From NCBI GenBank assembly GCA_002309305.1, contig DBWR01000015.1, positions 1-23,668 of the forward strand: a stretch of 23,668 nucleotides of DNA, read 5' to 3'. A program made the translations under genes and the position numbers. The DNA comes from Treponema sp. UBA1233 (GTDB lineage Bacteria > Spirochaetota > Spirochaetia > Treponematales > Treponemataceae). Below, piece by piece: positions 1 to 8,828 of the stretch. The notes under the pieces are model-generated. The model was not told the DNA's origin. It did not search any database and was given only the letters and a program-made list of their open reading frames with translations. Position 1 is the stretch's first letter. Every line of letters starts with the position of its first letter.

Positions 1-915
1 TTCCTGAGAAAGGCTTGTGATTTGGGCAACCTGTTCCATGGAAAGATTCATTTTCAGCGCATTCCTGGCAGCTTCCATGGCCTTTTGTCTGGTGCCCTGG
101 GAGATACCTTGAGAGATACCCTGTTGGATGCCCTGAGAGATGCCATTGGAAAATCCCTCGTCGTAGCCTTCCTGGTGGATGTCGCGGATGAATTCTTCCT
201 CGTCAAATTCCGTCAAAGAGTTTGCCAAAATCTCCTCCTTTTGAATCCTGAAGAAACCGTCAAGAAGGTCTTCCTTAATCGCCCATTCAATTGCATCATC
301 TACGGCTTCCCTCAGGCTCATTCCCTTCTTCTTGTTTTCCTTTACTCTGGAAACATACCTTACATAATCATACAATGGTTTGCACTTTTTTTGAAGTGGT
401 TGATTATGATTGGGGTTAATATTTATCAATTCCGCAGTCCATTCATACCTGCCAGACTTATCCCCCTTCTCAAATGCATCAGATAATTTTAGGAACTCCC
501 TGTCCCCTGTTTCCCTGGTTCCGTTGTAAAGGACGATGAATTGTGGGTTCGGAATCTTGACTATGCTTGTCCTGAAAAGGTGTCGTCCCTGTTTTGCCAG
601 GTGCATCTGGTACAGCTGGGCAAAATACATTAATCCTCGTAAAGGCATGTTGGGATTAAAAGTACTCTGCTGCTCGAACAGGGTCATCTGTGAATCCACG
701 AGAAATGAGATGTCGTTCCGCATCGTAAGGTAGATTACGTTTTCGATGGTATTCAGCTCCAGTGCGTTGGGGTCTGTATAATTTGTACCCCTTAGCGCAT
801 TGTACAGATCCAGCCTCCATTTCTTGCTCTGGTCGTTGTCTTTTCCGAATATGGAAATGAAGAGTCGGTCCTTATAGTGATTCACTGTTCCTGATGGTGT
901 GATTTCGTTAGGCAT
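1..915 (-). CDS. Rpn family PD-(D/E)XK nuclease / putative transposase, 3' end cut by window
   Basis: The minus-strand frame is open from ATG at 915 to the window edge (305 codons, no stop), so the C-terminus is missing. It begins MPNEITPSGTVNHYKDRLF and has the pattern of Rpn (recombination-promoting nuclease) proteins: an N-terminal KDRLF..IFG segment, a central strand with PNPQFIVLYNG, and a Glu/Lys-rich helical tail. The tail carries Gly-Gln repeats (GISQG, GIQQG, GISQG, GISQG) around residues 265-283, typical of this family. AAGGAGG lies just upstream of the ATG. Known members are DNA endonucleases tied to recombination or phage defence; that role here is inferred from family. An AT-rich promoter-like stretch (TATAAT at 939-934) precedes it. 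Family assignment is firm, exact function is not. Confidence 0.85.
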   Translation of the reverse strand, partial: MPNEITPSGTVNHYKDRLFISIFGKDNDQSKKWRLDLYNALRGTNYTDPNALELNTIENVIYLTMRNDISFLVDSQMTLFEQQSTFNPNMPLRGLMYFAQLYQMHLAKQGRHLFRTSIVKIPNPQFIVLYNGTRETGDREFLKLSDAFEKGDKSGRYEWTAELININPNHNQPLQKKCKPLYDYVRYVSRVKENKKKGMSLREAVDDAIEWAIKEDLLDGFFRIQKEEILANSLTEFDEEEFIRDIHQEGYDEGFSNGISQGIQQGISQGISQGTRQKAMEAARNALKMNLSMEQVAQITSLSQE

Positions 916-1099
916 GTTTTGCCCTCCTTGCTAATTATAAGATATGCGACTTCTAAAAGTCTCTATAATATAATTAGTATCAGCCCCCCATGTTTTTGAA
1001 CAATTTTGTGGAAAAAAATTTGATTTTTTATCATAAAGATGCCAAGTCGCGATAGAGTGGGTTTAATGCAGCTTTATACATCATCTTCGATCTCATCGT

Positions 1100-1127
1100 T
1101 TGACATCTCTAGGGAATGTGATATAAT
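1100..1127 (+). promoter_or_regulatory. Sigma70-type promoter of the zinc-ribbon gene
   Basis: TTGACA at 1100-1105, a 16-base spacer, and TATAAT at 1122-1127. The predicted transcription start is about 1134-1135, which coincides with the ATG at 1135, so the transcript would have no leader. Confidence 0.7.
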
Positions 1128-1134
1128 TCTATTT

Positions 1135-1647
1135 ATGAACGAAAACAATCTTTATGAGCTTAACTATTCTTTTCCACCCATTCCATTCTTTGAAAAATCG
1201 CTCAATATTGATGTCGGGCTGAATGTGTTTGTGGACATAAGCATTTCTCCGGAAGGTTTTGATGGTGGGGAGGAGCAAAAGAGCCGGATCTATAGTTCCC
1301 TGCTGATGCTGATTCATCAAAAACTGATGGGTGTCGCAAATGGTGGAGGGATAAATACCTATACAGAATTTGAGCCAAAAGCTACAAAAGAGTGTACTAT
1401 GGCAGTGCAGGAAAAGGGCAATGAATCGGGTTTCAAGGTTGATTCGGTAAAGGTTAGGGTCGAATTGCCGGAAGAAGACCGTGCCATGATTGAAAAAATT
1501 GCCCTGGAACAGGAAAAAATAAAAAACGCATCGTCCATTTTCGCTCAGATGGCACAAGATGCCCAGTTGCGGCCCAAATTCTGCACAAATTGCGGAGCCC
1601 CAGTAAGTGGAGGAAAATTCTGCACAAACTGTGGAAGCCCATTGTGA
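1135..1647 (+). CDS. Zinc-ribbon domain protein of unknown function
   Basis: A 170-residue protein ending in a compact double-CxxC zinc ribbon: CTNCGAP, then after six residues CTNCGSPL, so four Cys to bind one Zn. The rest is a mixed alpha/beta region of about 135 residues followed by a charged helix (EEDRAMIEKIALEQEKIKNA). The stretch VDSVKVRVELPEEDR loosely recalls the tail of SPFH-domain proteins that often carry such ribbons, but this is weak. The frame is open from an ATG at 1039, but I chose 1135 because a consensus promoter ends at 1127, leaving the 1039 start outside the transcript; neither start has a ribosome binding site. It converges with the C39-like protease gene. No signal peptide is seen, so it is probably cytoplasmic. 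Confidence 0.65.
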   Translation: MNENNLYELNYSFPPIPFFEKSLNIDVGLNVFVDISISPEGFDGGEEQKSRIYSSLLMLIHQKLMGVANGGGINTYTEFEPKATKECTMAVQEKGNESGFKVDSVKVRVELPEEDRAMIEKIALEQEKIKNASSIFAQMAQDAQLRPKFCTNCGAPVSGGKFCTNCGSPL

Positions 1648-1648
1648 G

Positions 1649-1694
1649 ATGAAAACAGAAAGTTGAGAGTTGAGAGTTTGGCTTCTGTTTTCAT
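1649..1694. terminator. Inverted repeat with tandem-repeat loop between convergent genes
   Basis: A perfect 12-bp inverted repeat (ATGAAAACAGAA at 1649-1660, TTCTGTTTTCAT at 1683-1694) directly follows the zinc-ribbon stop codon. The 22-base loop contains a tandem GTTGAGA repeat (AGTTGAGAGTTGAGAGT). The 3' arm is T-rich, so it could act as a terminator, but there is no clean T-tract after the stem. It may instead be a dispersed intergenic repeat. Confidence 0.45.
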
Positions 1695-1742
1695 TTATGA
1701 CCTCTTTAATAAAGTATAGTGTACAACCGGTGAAAAAACAAG

Positions 1743-2399
1743 TTACTGGACGGTGAAGAGGGTGTTTTTTTCGAAGATGCCTAGGGCAAAGGCTAATTTG
1801 AAGAACAGAGGCATGTCTTTGTAGGCTTCGAAGCTTGTGCGGTCCAGAAATTCTTTTACCGTGATTTCTTCCGTATATCCGTATGGGTTGGCGACACTTA
1901 TCCTGTTGTTGGGGATGTCCATGCCTACCAGCAGTGAATAGTGCAGGGTCCATGTGTCGTCGTATTTTGCGGCCCATTCAAATGGTACGGGGATTCCTTT
2001 TGCCAGATTTTCGTAAGCTGCCTCTATGAGCTCCGTATTTTTCAGGTACTTATGAATTGTTGTGGTATAATCTGGAAACTGTCTGTTCATTTCCTCGCAG
2101 AATTTGTTGCCGGTAGAAGTGATTACCTTGCCGTATTCTTCATAAAGCTTTTCTTCCGTCAGATTTCCGCCATCCCAAGCTGAAAACATTTCCAGACAGG
2201 CATATCCGCATGAAACATCCTGTTTTATTACCTCCACACCATCGACATATACAGGTGTGTGGTATTTTTCGTTTGAATAGATTGAAGAATAATCGTCCAG
2301 TATGCTGCTGGTCTGAACATGAAGTTTAACCATCAAAGCGACAGTCAGCAAAACAATAAGGGTGAGAAGGACAAGTACAACGCGTAAGATTTTTTTCAT
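1743..2399 (-). CDS. Membrane-anchored C39-like (papain-fold) cysteine peptidase
   Basis: A 218-residue protein starting MKKILRVVLVLLT, chosen because GGGAGGT lies just upstream of ATG 2399; the frame opens 15 codons earlier without a ribosome binding site. Residues about 4-24 form one hydrophobic segment (uncleaved anchor or signal peptide), so the catalytic part should be outside the cytoplasm. The core matches the Peptidase_C39_2 pattern: Q60 and C64 in QDVSCGYAC, H153 in LHYSLLVGMD, and N171 in VANPYGY give the oxyanion Gln and the Cys-His-Asn triad. Family members cleave peptides or occur in bacteriocin and surface-protein processing; the substrate is unknown. No transporter or peptide precursor is adjacent, so a stand-alone exported peptidase is most likely. 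Confidence 0.75.
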   Translation of the reverse strand: MKKILRVVLVLLTLIVLLTVALMVKLHVQTSSILDDYSSIYSNEKYHTPVYVDGVEVIKQDVSCGYACLEMFSAWDGGNLTEEKLYEEYGKVITSTGNKFCEEMNRQFPDYTTTIHKYLKNTELIEAAYENLAKGIPVPFEWAAKYDDTWTLHYSLLVGMDIPNNRISVANPYGYTEEITVKEFLDRTSFEAYKDMPLFFKLAFALGIFEKNTLFTVQ

Positions 2400-2488
2400 A
2401 GATAACCTCCCTTCAATTATAATGCAAAAACCGGAAGAAATCATGGGTTTTGTATTCGTCTCTCTGTTATCTCAGACAAAATTTAAAC

Positions 2489-2517
2489 TTGTTAGAACCG
2501 AATTCATGGTTTATAAT
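2489..2517 (+). promoter_or_regulatory. Promoter of the histidine kinase cluster
   Basis: TTGTTA at 2489-2494, a 17-base spacer and TATAAT at 2512-2517. The predicted start is near 2524. The only Shine-Dalgarno-like sequence (GGTGGAGGAG, 2523-2532) then lies at the very 5' end of the transcript and about 20 bases before the first ATG. Confidence 0.6.
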
Positions 2518-2551
2518 CTAAAGGTGGAGGAGCCGTTTTTGGCTGGCTGAC

Positions 2552-4894
2552 ATGGGGTACATTTTTCAACACCCGAAGATATATTTTGATATTGTCGCAT
2601 TGCTTTTTTCCCTTATAATTGTGGTATTTACGATAATCAAGTTTTATGAGACGGAAAGAAGCCACGGGTTCAAGGTGTTGCTTTTTGCAATCGTTTTGAC
2701 AAGCATAGTTGAAATTCTCAGGGTTTTTGCGGGAGATTTGCCGGCATCCACTCTGTATGGACGCTTAAAGCAGATGGCTTATTCCGCAACATTCATATGT
2801 TCTACTTCCACAGCCTTTGCCTACATGCGCTATCTGGATACTTTCCGGACTTCACGCAACAAGGTTTATACTGTATTCAGGACGATGAACTTTTTCATCT
2901 ACCTCATCTTCCTTGTGTTTATGGTGTTGAATGTAAACACCGGTTGGGTCTGCAGCTGCGGCTCACATTATGATGCGGTTCTTGAACAGGTTGTTACGGA
3001 CTGGATACGCGGCCCATTTTACATTCCTGTTGGATATGGCGTTCCGGCCTATTTCATGGTTTTCACAGTTCTGACTGTCTTATTCGGCATGAAGAATCAA
3101 TCCAAGAGGGTGCGCATTACAATATTCGCCTCCATTGTCGCCACACTTTTGGGCATTATCCTGCAGCCATTTTTGCACGGAAAGCTGACCATCACTTCAT
3201 ACTGCGCCACATTGAGCCTTTTCATCTGGTATTTCTCCATCGAAAACTCTGACTATCAGCGGCTTGTTGAAAGTACCAAGGCATTGAAGGATACCGAACA
3301 GCAGGCCATTCTGGCAAGCAAGGCAAAGAGTGCGTTCCTGGCAAACATGTCCCACGAAATCCGTACACCGCTTAATGCGATTTTGGGTTTGGATGAAATG
3401 ATTTTGAATTCCAAGGAGAAGTCGGAAATTGATGAATATGCCCGCAACATTCAAAATTCCGGCAAATCACTTCTTTCAATAATCAACGACATACTGGATT
3501 TTTCAAAAATTGAATCCGGCAAGCTTGAGCTGGTGCAGAGTCCCTATCATCTGGCGGCCATGCTCCACGACATAAACCTCATGATGAACCTTAAGGCATC
3601 CAGAAAGGGGCTGGCATATAAAACCGACATAGACGGAAACATTCTGGAAAACCTCTACGGCGATGAAGTCAGGCTCAGGCAGATAATGACCAACCTGCTG
3701 AACAATGCAATCAAATACACGCAGCAGGGAACCGTCTCCCTAAAAATCAGGGGTTACACAGAAGGCAACACGATGAACCTTGTGGTAGAGGTAAAGGATA
3801 CGGGCATTGGAATCAAAAAGGAAGATTTGCCTTCAATATTTGCACGCTACAGACGCTTGGATGAACAAAACAACAAAAACATCGAAGGTTCTGGTCTGGG
3901 ACTTGCAATTGTTCAAAGCCTCCTCAAGCTGATGGATGGAACCATCGACATCGAAAGCACCTATGGTGAAGGGTCTACTTTTACGGTTGTTATCCCCCAG
4001 GAGATTTACGGCAACAGTACGATAAGCTCATACAAGGCGGCGGCAACAGAAAAGATGGAGCAGTCGATAGAGGATATCTTTATTGCTCCGGACGCAAGGG
4101 TTCTTGTGGTGGACGACAACAATGTGAACCTTGTGGTTGCAAAAGGATTCCTTAAGCGCACTCAGGCTCAGGTTACCACATGCGACAGTGGAAAAGAATG
4201 CCTTGAACTGATGAAGAAGAGCAAGTATGACATCATCTTCCTTGACCACATGATGCCGGAGATGGATGGTGTTGAAACGTTGCACCGCTCACAGACAATG
4301 CTTGGAAACCTGAACCGCTTTACGCCGATTATCGCCCTTACCGCAAACGCCATTTCGGGCATGAGGGAAAAATATCTGGATCTGGGATTTACCGATTACA
4401 TAAGTAAGCCAATCGACAGCCACCATTTTTACGAGGTGTTCTACCGTTCCATACCGCAGAACATCATCATTCCAAAACCTTCTGCCGGAGAAAATGAGGG
4501 AGGCAAGGATTCAAGTCCAAAGCCTGTGCCAGAAGGAGCCGTGAATATAGACCAGGCCGCAGGAATCAGCTTGTGCGGAGGGGACAAGTCAATTTATCTT
4601 GATACGGTAAAACTCTTTTGCAGGGACAAAACTGAAACGCAAAAAAAGCTCGTTCAGTTTTTAATGGCCGAAAACTGGAAGGATTATCAGATTGTCGTTC
4701 ATGCACTCAAGTCAAACGGATTTTTACTTGGATGCAAGGCATTTTCTGATCTGGCGATGCAGCTTGAATCTGCATGCAAGGAAATCCAGAATAATTCTGA
4801 TGTAGAAAAACAGGTTCAGTTCATAGAAAGTCACCACGGGGAATTCATGCGGATGTATGACAGTCTGGCTGAACTCGCCGCTCAGATTTCTTAG
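2552..4894 (+). CDS. Hybrid histidine kinase 1: 7TM sensor-HisKA-HATPase-REC-HPt
   Basis: A 780-residue inner-membrane hybrid kinase. Residues 1-230 contain about seven hydrophobic segments with a short loop before GPFYIPVGYG (153-162) and end in IWYFSIENSDY. HisKA has the phospho-acceptor H268 (HEIRTPLNA). HATPase_c has the N-box NLLNNAIKY (381-389), G1 DTGIG (416-420) and G2 GSGLGLA. The receiver has D521/D522, phospho-acceptor D565 (FLDHMMPEMDG) and K619. The C-terminal HPt has H717 (VVHALKSNG). All key residues are present, so a complete His-Asp-His relay in one chain is expected. It is the first gene of the cluster and the only kinase with its own HPt. The ATG at 2552 has a distant ribosome binding site (about 20 bases), so the start is less certain. 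The ligand is unknown. Confidence 0.93.
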   Translation: MGYIFQHPKIYFDIVALLFSLIIVVFTIIKFYETERSHGFKVLLFAIVLTSIVEILRVFAGDLPASTLYGRLKQMAYSATFICSTSTAFAYMRYLDTFRTSRNKVYTVFRTMNFFIYLIFLVFMVLNVNTGWVCSCGSHYDAVLEQVVTDWIRGPFYIPVGYGVPAYFMVFTVLTVLFGMKNQSKRVRITIFASIVATLLGIILQPFLHGKLTITSYCATLSLFIWYFSIENSDYQRLVESTKALKDTEQQAILASKAKSAFLANMSHEIRTPLNAILGLDEMILNSKEKSEIDEYARNIQNSGKSLLSIINDILDFSKIESGKLELVQSPYHLAAMLHDINLMMNLKASRKGLAYKTDIDGNILENLYGDEVRLRQIMTNLLNNAIKYTQQGTVSLKIRGYTEGNTMNLVVEVKDTGIGIKKEDLPSIFARYRRLDEQNNKNIEGSGLGLAIVQSLLKLMDGTIDIESTYGEGSTFTVVIPQEIYGNSTISSYKAAATEKMEQSIEDIFIAPDARVLVVDDNNVNLVVAKGFLKRTQAQVTTCDSGKECLELMKKSKYDIIFLDHMMPEMDGVETLHRSQTMLGNLNRFTPIIALTANAISGMREKYLDLGFTDYISKPIDSHHFYEVFYRSIPQNIIIPKPSAGENEGGKDSSPKPVPEGAVNIDQAAGISLCGGDKSIYLDTVKLFCRDKTETQKKLVQFLMAENWKDYQIVVHALKSNGFLLGCKAFSDLAMQLESACKEIQNNSDVEKQVQFIESHHGEFMRMYDSLAELAAQIS

Positions 4895-4909
4895 GTTTGG
4901 GGGTAGAAT

Positions 4910-6916
4910 ATGAATGATATATATACCCAGCCGGAAGTCTTGTTCAACCTGGCCGCTTTTTGTCTGGACCTTCTGCTTTTGTTCTTCCTTCTTTCCAAAC
5001 CGACGGAATTCAAGCAGATAAAGAATTTCCGGCTTCTTGCATGTACCATTGCCGCCAGTGCATTTGTTGGATTATGCAGTGGGCTTGTATCCAACATGCA
5101 TCTTCCCCGACAGTTTCACTATCTGAGGGTTGGGCTTTCTTCTCTTCTAATGGTGTTGGAGGAGTCGATTCCTTTCCTGCTTGCCATTTATATGGACACA
5201 TATGTAAATATCAATGGCAAGACAAAAAAATGGTATAGCATCATTCATTATCTGTTGTTTTTAGTTTTCGTCGTTATAATGGCGGTTAACGTACGCTTTG
5301 AATTTGTAATCGGTTATGATGAAACTTTCCTTGCGCTTAAGAGGGGACCATTGTATCCCATTTGTGTGGTGCTTCCGATTTATTATCTGGTCTTTATACT
5401 TTATTCCGTTTTGCGTGACATGAAGTACATGAAGCGTTATGTCTATATAACGATGAGCTATGCGGTTTTCCTTCCGTTCCTCTTTTTGATTCTGCAGATT
5501 TTGGGATTAATTCCAGGTGCAGTAGTTTCTGTTGGAATTTCAATTGGATTGTACATCTGGTATTTTGCGGTTGAAAACGAAGATCACCGTACTTTAAAGG
5601 ATGCACGAAAAGCTCTGGAAGATGCCAGAAAGGTTGCATCCGACGCAAGCAAGGCAAAGAGTATTTTTCTTGCAAACATGTCTCACGAAATCCGTACCCC
5701 GATGAATGCGGTTCTGGGACTTGATGAAATGATCCTGCACACCGACAACATGACCGAGATAAAGAAATATGCCACAACCATCAAGGCTTCAGGAAAAATG
5801 CTGCTGGAAATAGTAAGCAACATTCTGGATTTTTCAAAACTTGAGTCCGGCAAGATGGAGCTGATGGAAGAAGAATACCACCTTGGTAAACTTCTTGAAC
5901 AGGCTTGCTCCAAGGGTCAAATAGAATCAAATGAAACCGGTATAGAATTTAAAAGCAACATCGACCAGAACATTCCTGATTTGCTCTATGGTGCAAGGGG
6001 ACACTTTTTGCGCATAATCGAAACCCTCATTGATGTGGGCTTTAAGAATACAAAGAAAGGTTCTGTTACGCTTGACGTTCAGCTCAAGAACTCCGATGCT
6101 GAAAACACTCCTGAAAATGAATTCCAAATGATGGGCTCAGACGGGCAGGATGATCAGGTTCAGCATGACGGGGAAAAGGTCGTACGACTTTGGATTCAAG
6201 TGCGGGATACCGGTATGGGACTTCCTGAGCGTGCGTTGTCCGAGGCATTTGACAGCTTTGAAAAACTGGAGGAAGATTCACTCAACGAGGTGGAAGGTAC
6301 CGGATTAAAGCTTGCCGTGGTAAAGCAGCTTGTTGACCTTATGGGTGCGGCTATTTCCATTGACAGTGTTGTAGAGGTGGGGTCAACTTTTACTCTGATC
6401 CTTAAGCAAAAGCAGCTTGGAACAACTACCATCGGTGAGGCAAGGGAAATGTCACAGGCTGCCTCCAAAACTACGGCGGAACACAGCAGTTACTGTGCTC
6501 CCGAAGCCAAGGTTCTTGTGGTGGACGACAACAACATCAACCTGGTTGTGGTATCGGGACTTTTAAAGCCAACCCAGGCTCAGGTTACCACATGTGAAAG
6601 TGGAACTGCCTGTCTGGAAATGATAAAGAAAACCCGCTACGACATAATATTCCTTGATCATCTTATGCCCGACATGGATGGAATAGAAACCTTGCGTAAG
6701 GCAAAAACACTTCCCGGAAACTTGAACAGATATACCCCATTCATCGCACTTACTGCAAATTCTGGACCGGGATTGAAACAGAAGTTCATGAACGACGGAT
6801 TTACAGATTACATTCCCAAACCAATAGATTCTTCCTTGCTATATGAAGTATTCTTCAAGAACATTTCACAGGATATGGTTCATAAAATACCGGAAGAAGG
6901 AGGACAAGATGCTTGA
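4910..6916 (+). CDS. Hybrid histidine kinase 2: 7TM sensor-HisKA-degenerate HATPase-REC (probable pseudokinase)
   Basis: A 668-residue paralogue starting 15 bases after kinase 1, with GGGGG before the ATG. The N-terminal 225 residues are again a seven-segment membrane domain (GPLYPICVVLP, then IWYFAVENED). HisKA H259 is intact (HEIRTPMNA). The ATP-binding domain is eroded: the N-box position that reads NLLNNAIKYT in kinase 1 is TLIDVGFKNT (372-381), so the Mg-ATP-binding Asn is V376. G2 reads GTGLKLA, with Lys replacing the second Gly. A polar insert of about 30 residues (396-425) precedes G1 (DTGMG, D433). The receiver is complete: D539/D540, D583, K637. There is no HPt. It probably cannot autophosphorylate but could be phosphorylated in trans or modulate its paralogues. 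Its end overlaps kinase 3 by 8 bases. Confidence 0.9.
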   Translation: MNDIYTQPEVLFNLAAFCLDLLLLFFLLSKPTEFKQIKNFRLLACTIAASAFVGLCSGLVSNMHLPRQFHYLRVGLSSLLMVLEESIPFLLAIYMDTYVNINGKTKKWYSIIHYLLFLVFVVIMAVNVRFEFVIGYDETFLALKRGPLYPICVVLPIYYLVFILYSVLRDMKYMKRYVYITMSYAVFLPFLFLILQILGLIPGAVVSVGISIGLYIWYFAVENEDHRTLKDARKALEDARKVASDASKAKSIFLANMSHEIRTPMNAVLGLDEMILHTDNMTEIKKYATTIKASGKMLLEIVSNILDFSKLESGKMELMEEEYHLGKLLEQACSKGQIESNETGIEFKSNIDQNIPDLLYGARGHFLRIIETLIDVGFKNTKKGSVTLDVQLKNSDAENTPENEFQMMGSDGQDDQVQHDGEKVVRLWIQVRDTGMGLPERALSEAFDSFEKLEEDSLNEVEGTGLKLAVVKQLVDLMGAAISIDSVVEVGSTFTLILKQKQLGTTTIGEAREMSQAASKTTAEHSSYCAPEAKVLVVDDNNINLVVVSGLLKPTQAQVTTCESGTACLEMIKKTRYDIIFLDHLMPDMDGIETLRKAKTLPGNLNRYTPFIALTANSGPGLKQKFMNDGFTDYIPKPIDSSLLYEVFFKNISQDMVHKIPEEGGQDA

Positions 6917-8828
6917 GAGGATTATTAGCGTACCCAAAATTCACTTTGGACTTGCGGGGCTTACATTTGACCTTCTGCTGGCTTCGTTCCTCATACTAAA
7001 GACACATAAGGGCCAGCGTTTCAAGCAGTTTACTTTTCTGCTTTTCATCATCACTTCCGCTACCTTTCTGGAAATACTCAGGCGAATGATGTCACTGCTT
7101 CCGTACAGCCCGACGACACTCTTCCTTTTGAACATTTTCCATTCTCTGGTTTACATAACTTCCACGGGTATGGCATTTGGCTTTTACCTGTACATGAGCC
7201 GCTTTGTGGAAAACCATCAGCGTTCAATAAAAATCCTTACGATATTCAACGCCACGATTTACATAATCTACGGTGTAATCATGATTGTAAACATTTACAC
7301 CGGACTGATAAGCTGGTACATTGCACCGGATATGGAATGGGTGGCAGGACCGTTCTACAGGACAGTCGGATATGGCTTTCCCCTGCTGTTCATTTTGACC
7401 ACACTCGTCATTTTGTTTTCCAGCATCAAGACTCTTTCACGGCGCATTTTTTTCACGCTGCTGTTAACGATTATCATCTCCAGCTTGGGAATCATACTTC
7501 AGGCTCTGGCAAACGGCAACCTCATGCTCAGTACTTTTTCCGGAACGATAGGCATTTACCTATGCTATTTTGCGGTAGAAAACTTTGACTATGACAGGCT
7601 TCTTTCCATGAACAAGGAACTTGAACTTGCAAAAGCCAGGGCACAGGAATCCAGTTTTGCAAAGTCATCTTTTCTTGCAAACATGTCTCACGAAATCCGC
7701 ACCCCTATGAATGCCGTGCTTGGTCTTGATGAAATGATTCTGAATTCGGATGATCTGGGAAAAATAAAGGAATACGCGGAAAACATTCAGACTTCGGGAC
7801 GTTCGCTTTTATCCATCATAAACGACATTCTTGACTTTTCCAGAATTGAATCGGGCAAGATGGATCTCATAGAAACCGACTACCACCTTACAAAAATGAT
7901 AGACGACATGAACCTTCAGTTCAAGCTTAGGGCGGAAAAACAGGGACTTGAATACAAAACCGACGTCGATGAAAACATCCTTGACGAACTGCATGGCGAT
8001 GATGTCCGTGTAAGGCAGATAATCACAAATGTACTGAACAATGCCATAAAGTATACGAAGGAAGGATATGTAAAAATCATAATCAAGGGAAGTTCTCAGG
8101 GTGATGTCTTTACGCTGCACGTCACTGTGGAAGATTCAGGAATAGGAATCAAGGAAGTAAACATTCCCTATCTGTTCCAGAGTTTTGAACGTTTTGATGA
8201 ATTTAAAAACCGCAGGATAGAGGGAACCGGTCTTGGGCTTGCAATCGTAAAGCGTTTTCTGGATTTGATGGGCGGCTCGGTTGACGTCAAGAGCGTTTAT
8301 GGTCAGGGTTCAGCCTTTACGGTACACATTCCCCAAAAGATTTCGGGACTTATGACTATTGCCGATTACAGGAACATTCAGCAGAAGGCCTCCAAGCATT
8401 CAATCAATGAAGGGCTGTCAGCTCCCAATGCCCAGGTTTTGATTGTGGACGACAACATGATGAACCTTATGGTTGCAAAGGGACTTATGGAAAGGACTCA
8501 TGCCAAAGTCACCACATGTACCAGCGGTATGGAGTGTCTGGAGCTTATGACAAAGACCAGATTTGACATCATCTTCCTTGACCACATGATGCCGGATTTG
8601 GACGGTGTGGGAACCCTGAAGAAAGCACAGATACTACCGGGAAACCAAAACCGCTTTACGCCGATTATCGCACTTACTGCAAACGCTATGGTTGGAATGC
8701 GGGAGGAATACCTTAAGATGGGATTCACCGACTACATCAGCAAGCCAATTGAAAGCAAGCGGCTATACGAATTGTTCTACAACACGATTCCAAAGGACAA
8801 GATAATCAAAGTTGAAGCTGGAGAATAA
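6909..8828 (+). CDS. Hybrid histidine kinase 3: 7TM sensor-HisKA-HATPase-REC
   Basis: A 639-residue paralogue. The frame is open from 6843, but ATG 6909 has AAGGAGG at 6897-6903 five bases ahead and aligns with the N-termini of its neighbours (IISVPKIHFGLAGL). It overlaps the end of kinase 2 by 8 bases, which suggests translational coupling. The sensor has about seven membrane segments with GPFYRTVGYGFP near 147-158 and ends in CYFAVENFDY. HisKA has H261, the N-box NVLNNAIKY includes N378, G1 is DSGIG (409-413) and G2 is GTGLGLA. The receiver has D514/D515, D558 (FLDHMMPDLDG) and K612. There is no HPt domain, so phosphate must pass to an HPt supplied in trans. All catalytic residues are present, so an active kinase is expected. 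Confidence 0.93.
   Translation: MLERIISVPKIHFGLAGLTFDLLLASFLILKTHKGQRFKQFTFLLFIITSATFLEILRRMMSLLPYSPTTLFLLNIFHSLVYITSTGMAFGFYLYMSRFVENHQRSIKILTIFNATIYIIYGVIMIVNIYTGLISWYIAPDMEWVAGPFYRTVGYGFPLLFILTTLVILFSSIKTLSRRIFFTLLLTIIISSLGIILQALANGNLMLSTFSGTIGIYLCYFAVENFDYDRLLSMNKELELAKARAQESSFAKSSFLANMSHEIRTPMNAVLGLDEMILNSDDLGKIKEYAENIQTSGRSLLSIINDILDFSRIESGKMDLIETDYHLTKMIDDMNLQFKLRAEKQGLEYKTDVDENILDELHGDDVRVRQIITNVLNNAIKYTKEGYVKIIIKGSSQGDVFTLHVTVEDSGIGIKEVNIPYLFQSFERFDEFKNRRIEGTGLGLAIVKRFLDLMGGSVDVKSVYGQGSAFTVHIPQKISGLMTIADYRNIQQKASKHSINEGLSAPNAQVLIVDDNMMNLMVAKGLMERTHAKVTTCTSGMECLELMTKTRFDIIFLDHMMPDLDGVGTLKKAQILPGNQNRFTPIIALTANAMVGMREEYLKMGFTDYISKPIESKRLYELFYNTIPKDKIIKVEAGE

Noticed and set aside
22..486. 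A 154-codon plus-strand frame
   Set aside because: It is a shadow of the Rpn nuclease, whose minus-strand frame is open to the window edge and matches a known family.
1129..1977. A 282-codon minus-strand frame
   Set aside because: It is antisense to the zinc-ribbon gene and overlaps the C39-like protease in another frame; it has no ribosome binding site and a composition without any recognisable domain.
2362..2550. A 62-codon frame ending just before kinase 1
   Set aside because: It overlaps the start of the C39-like gene on the other strand, spans the kinase promoter and shows no domain or ribosome binding site.
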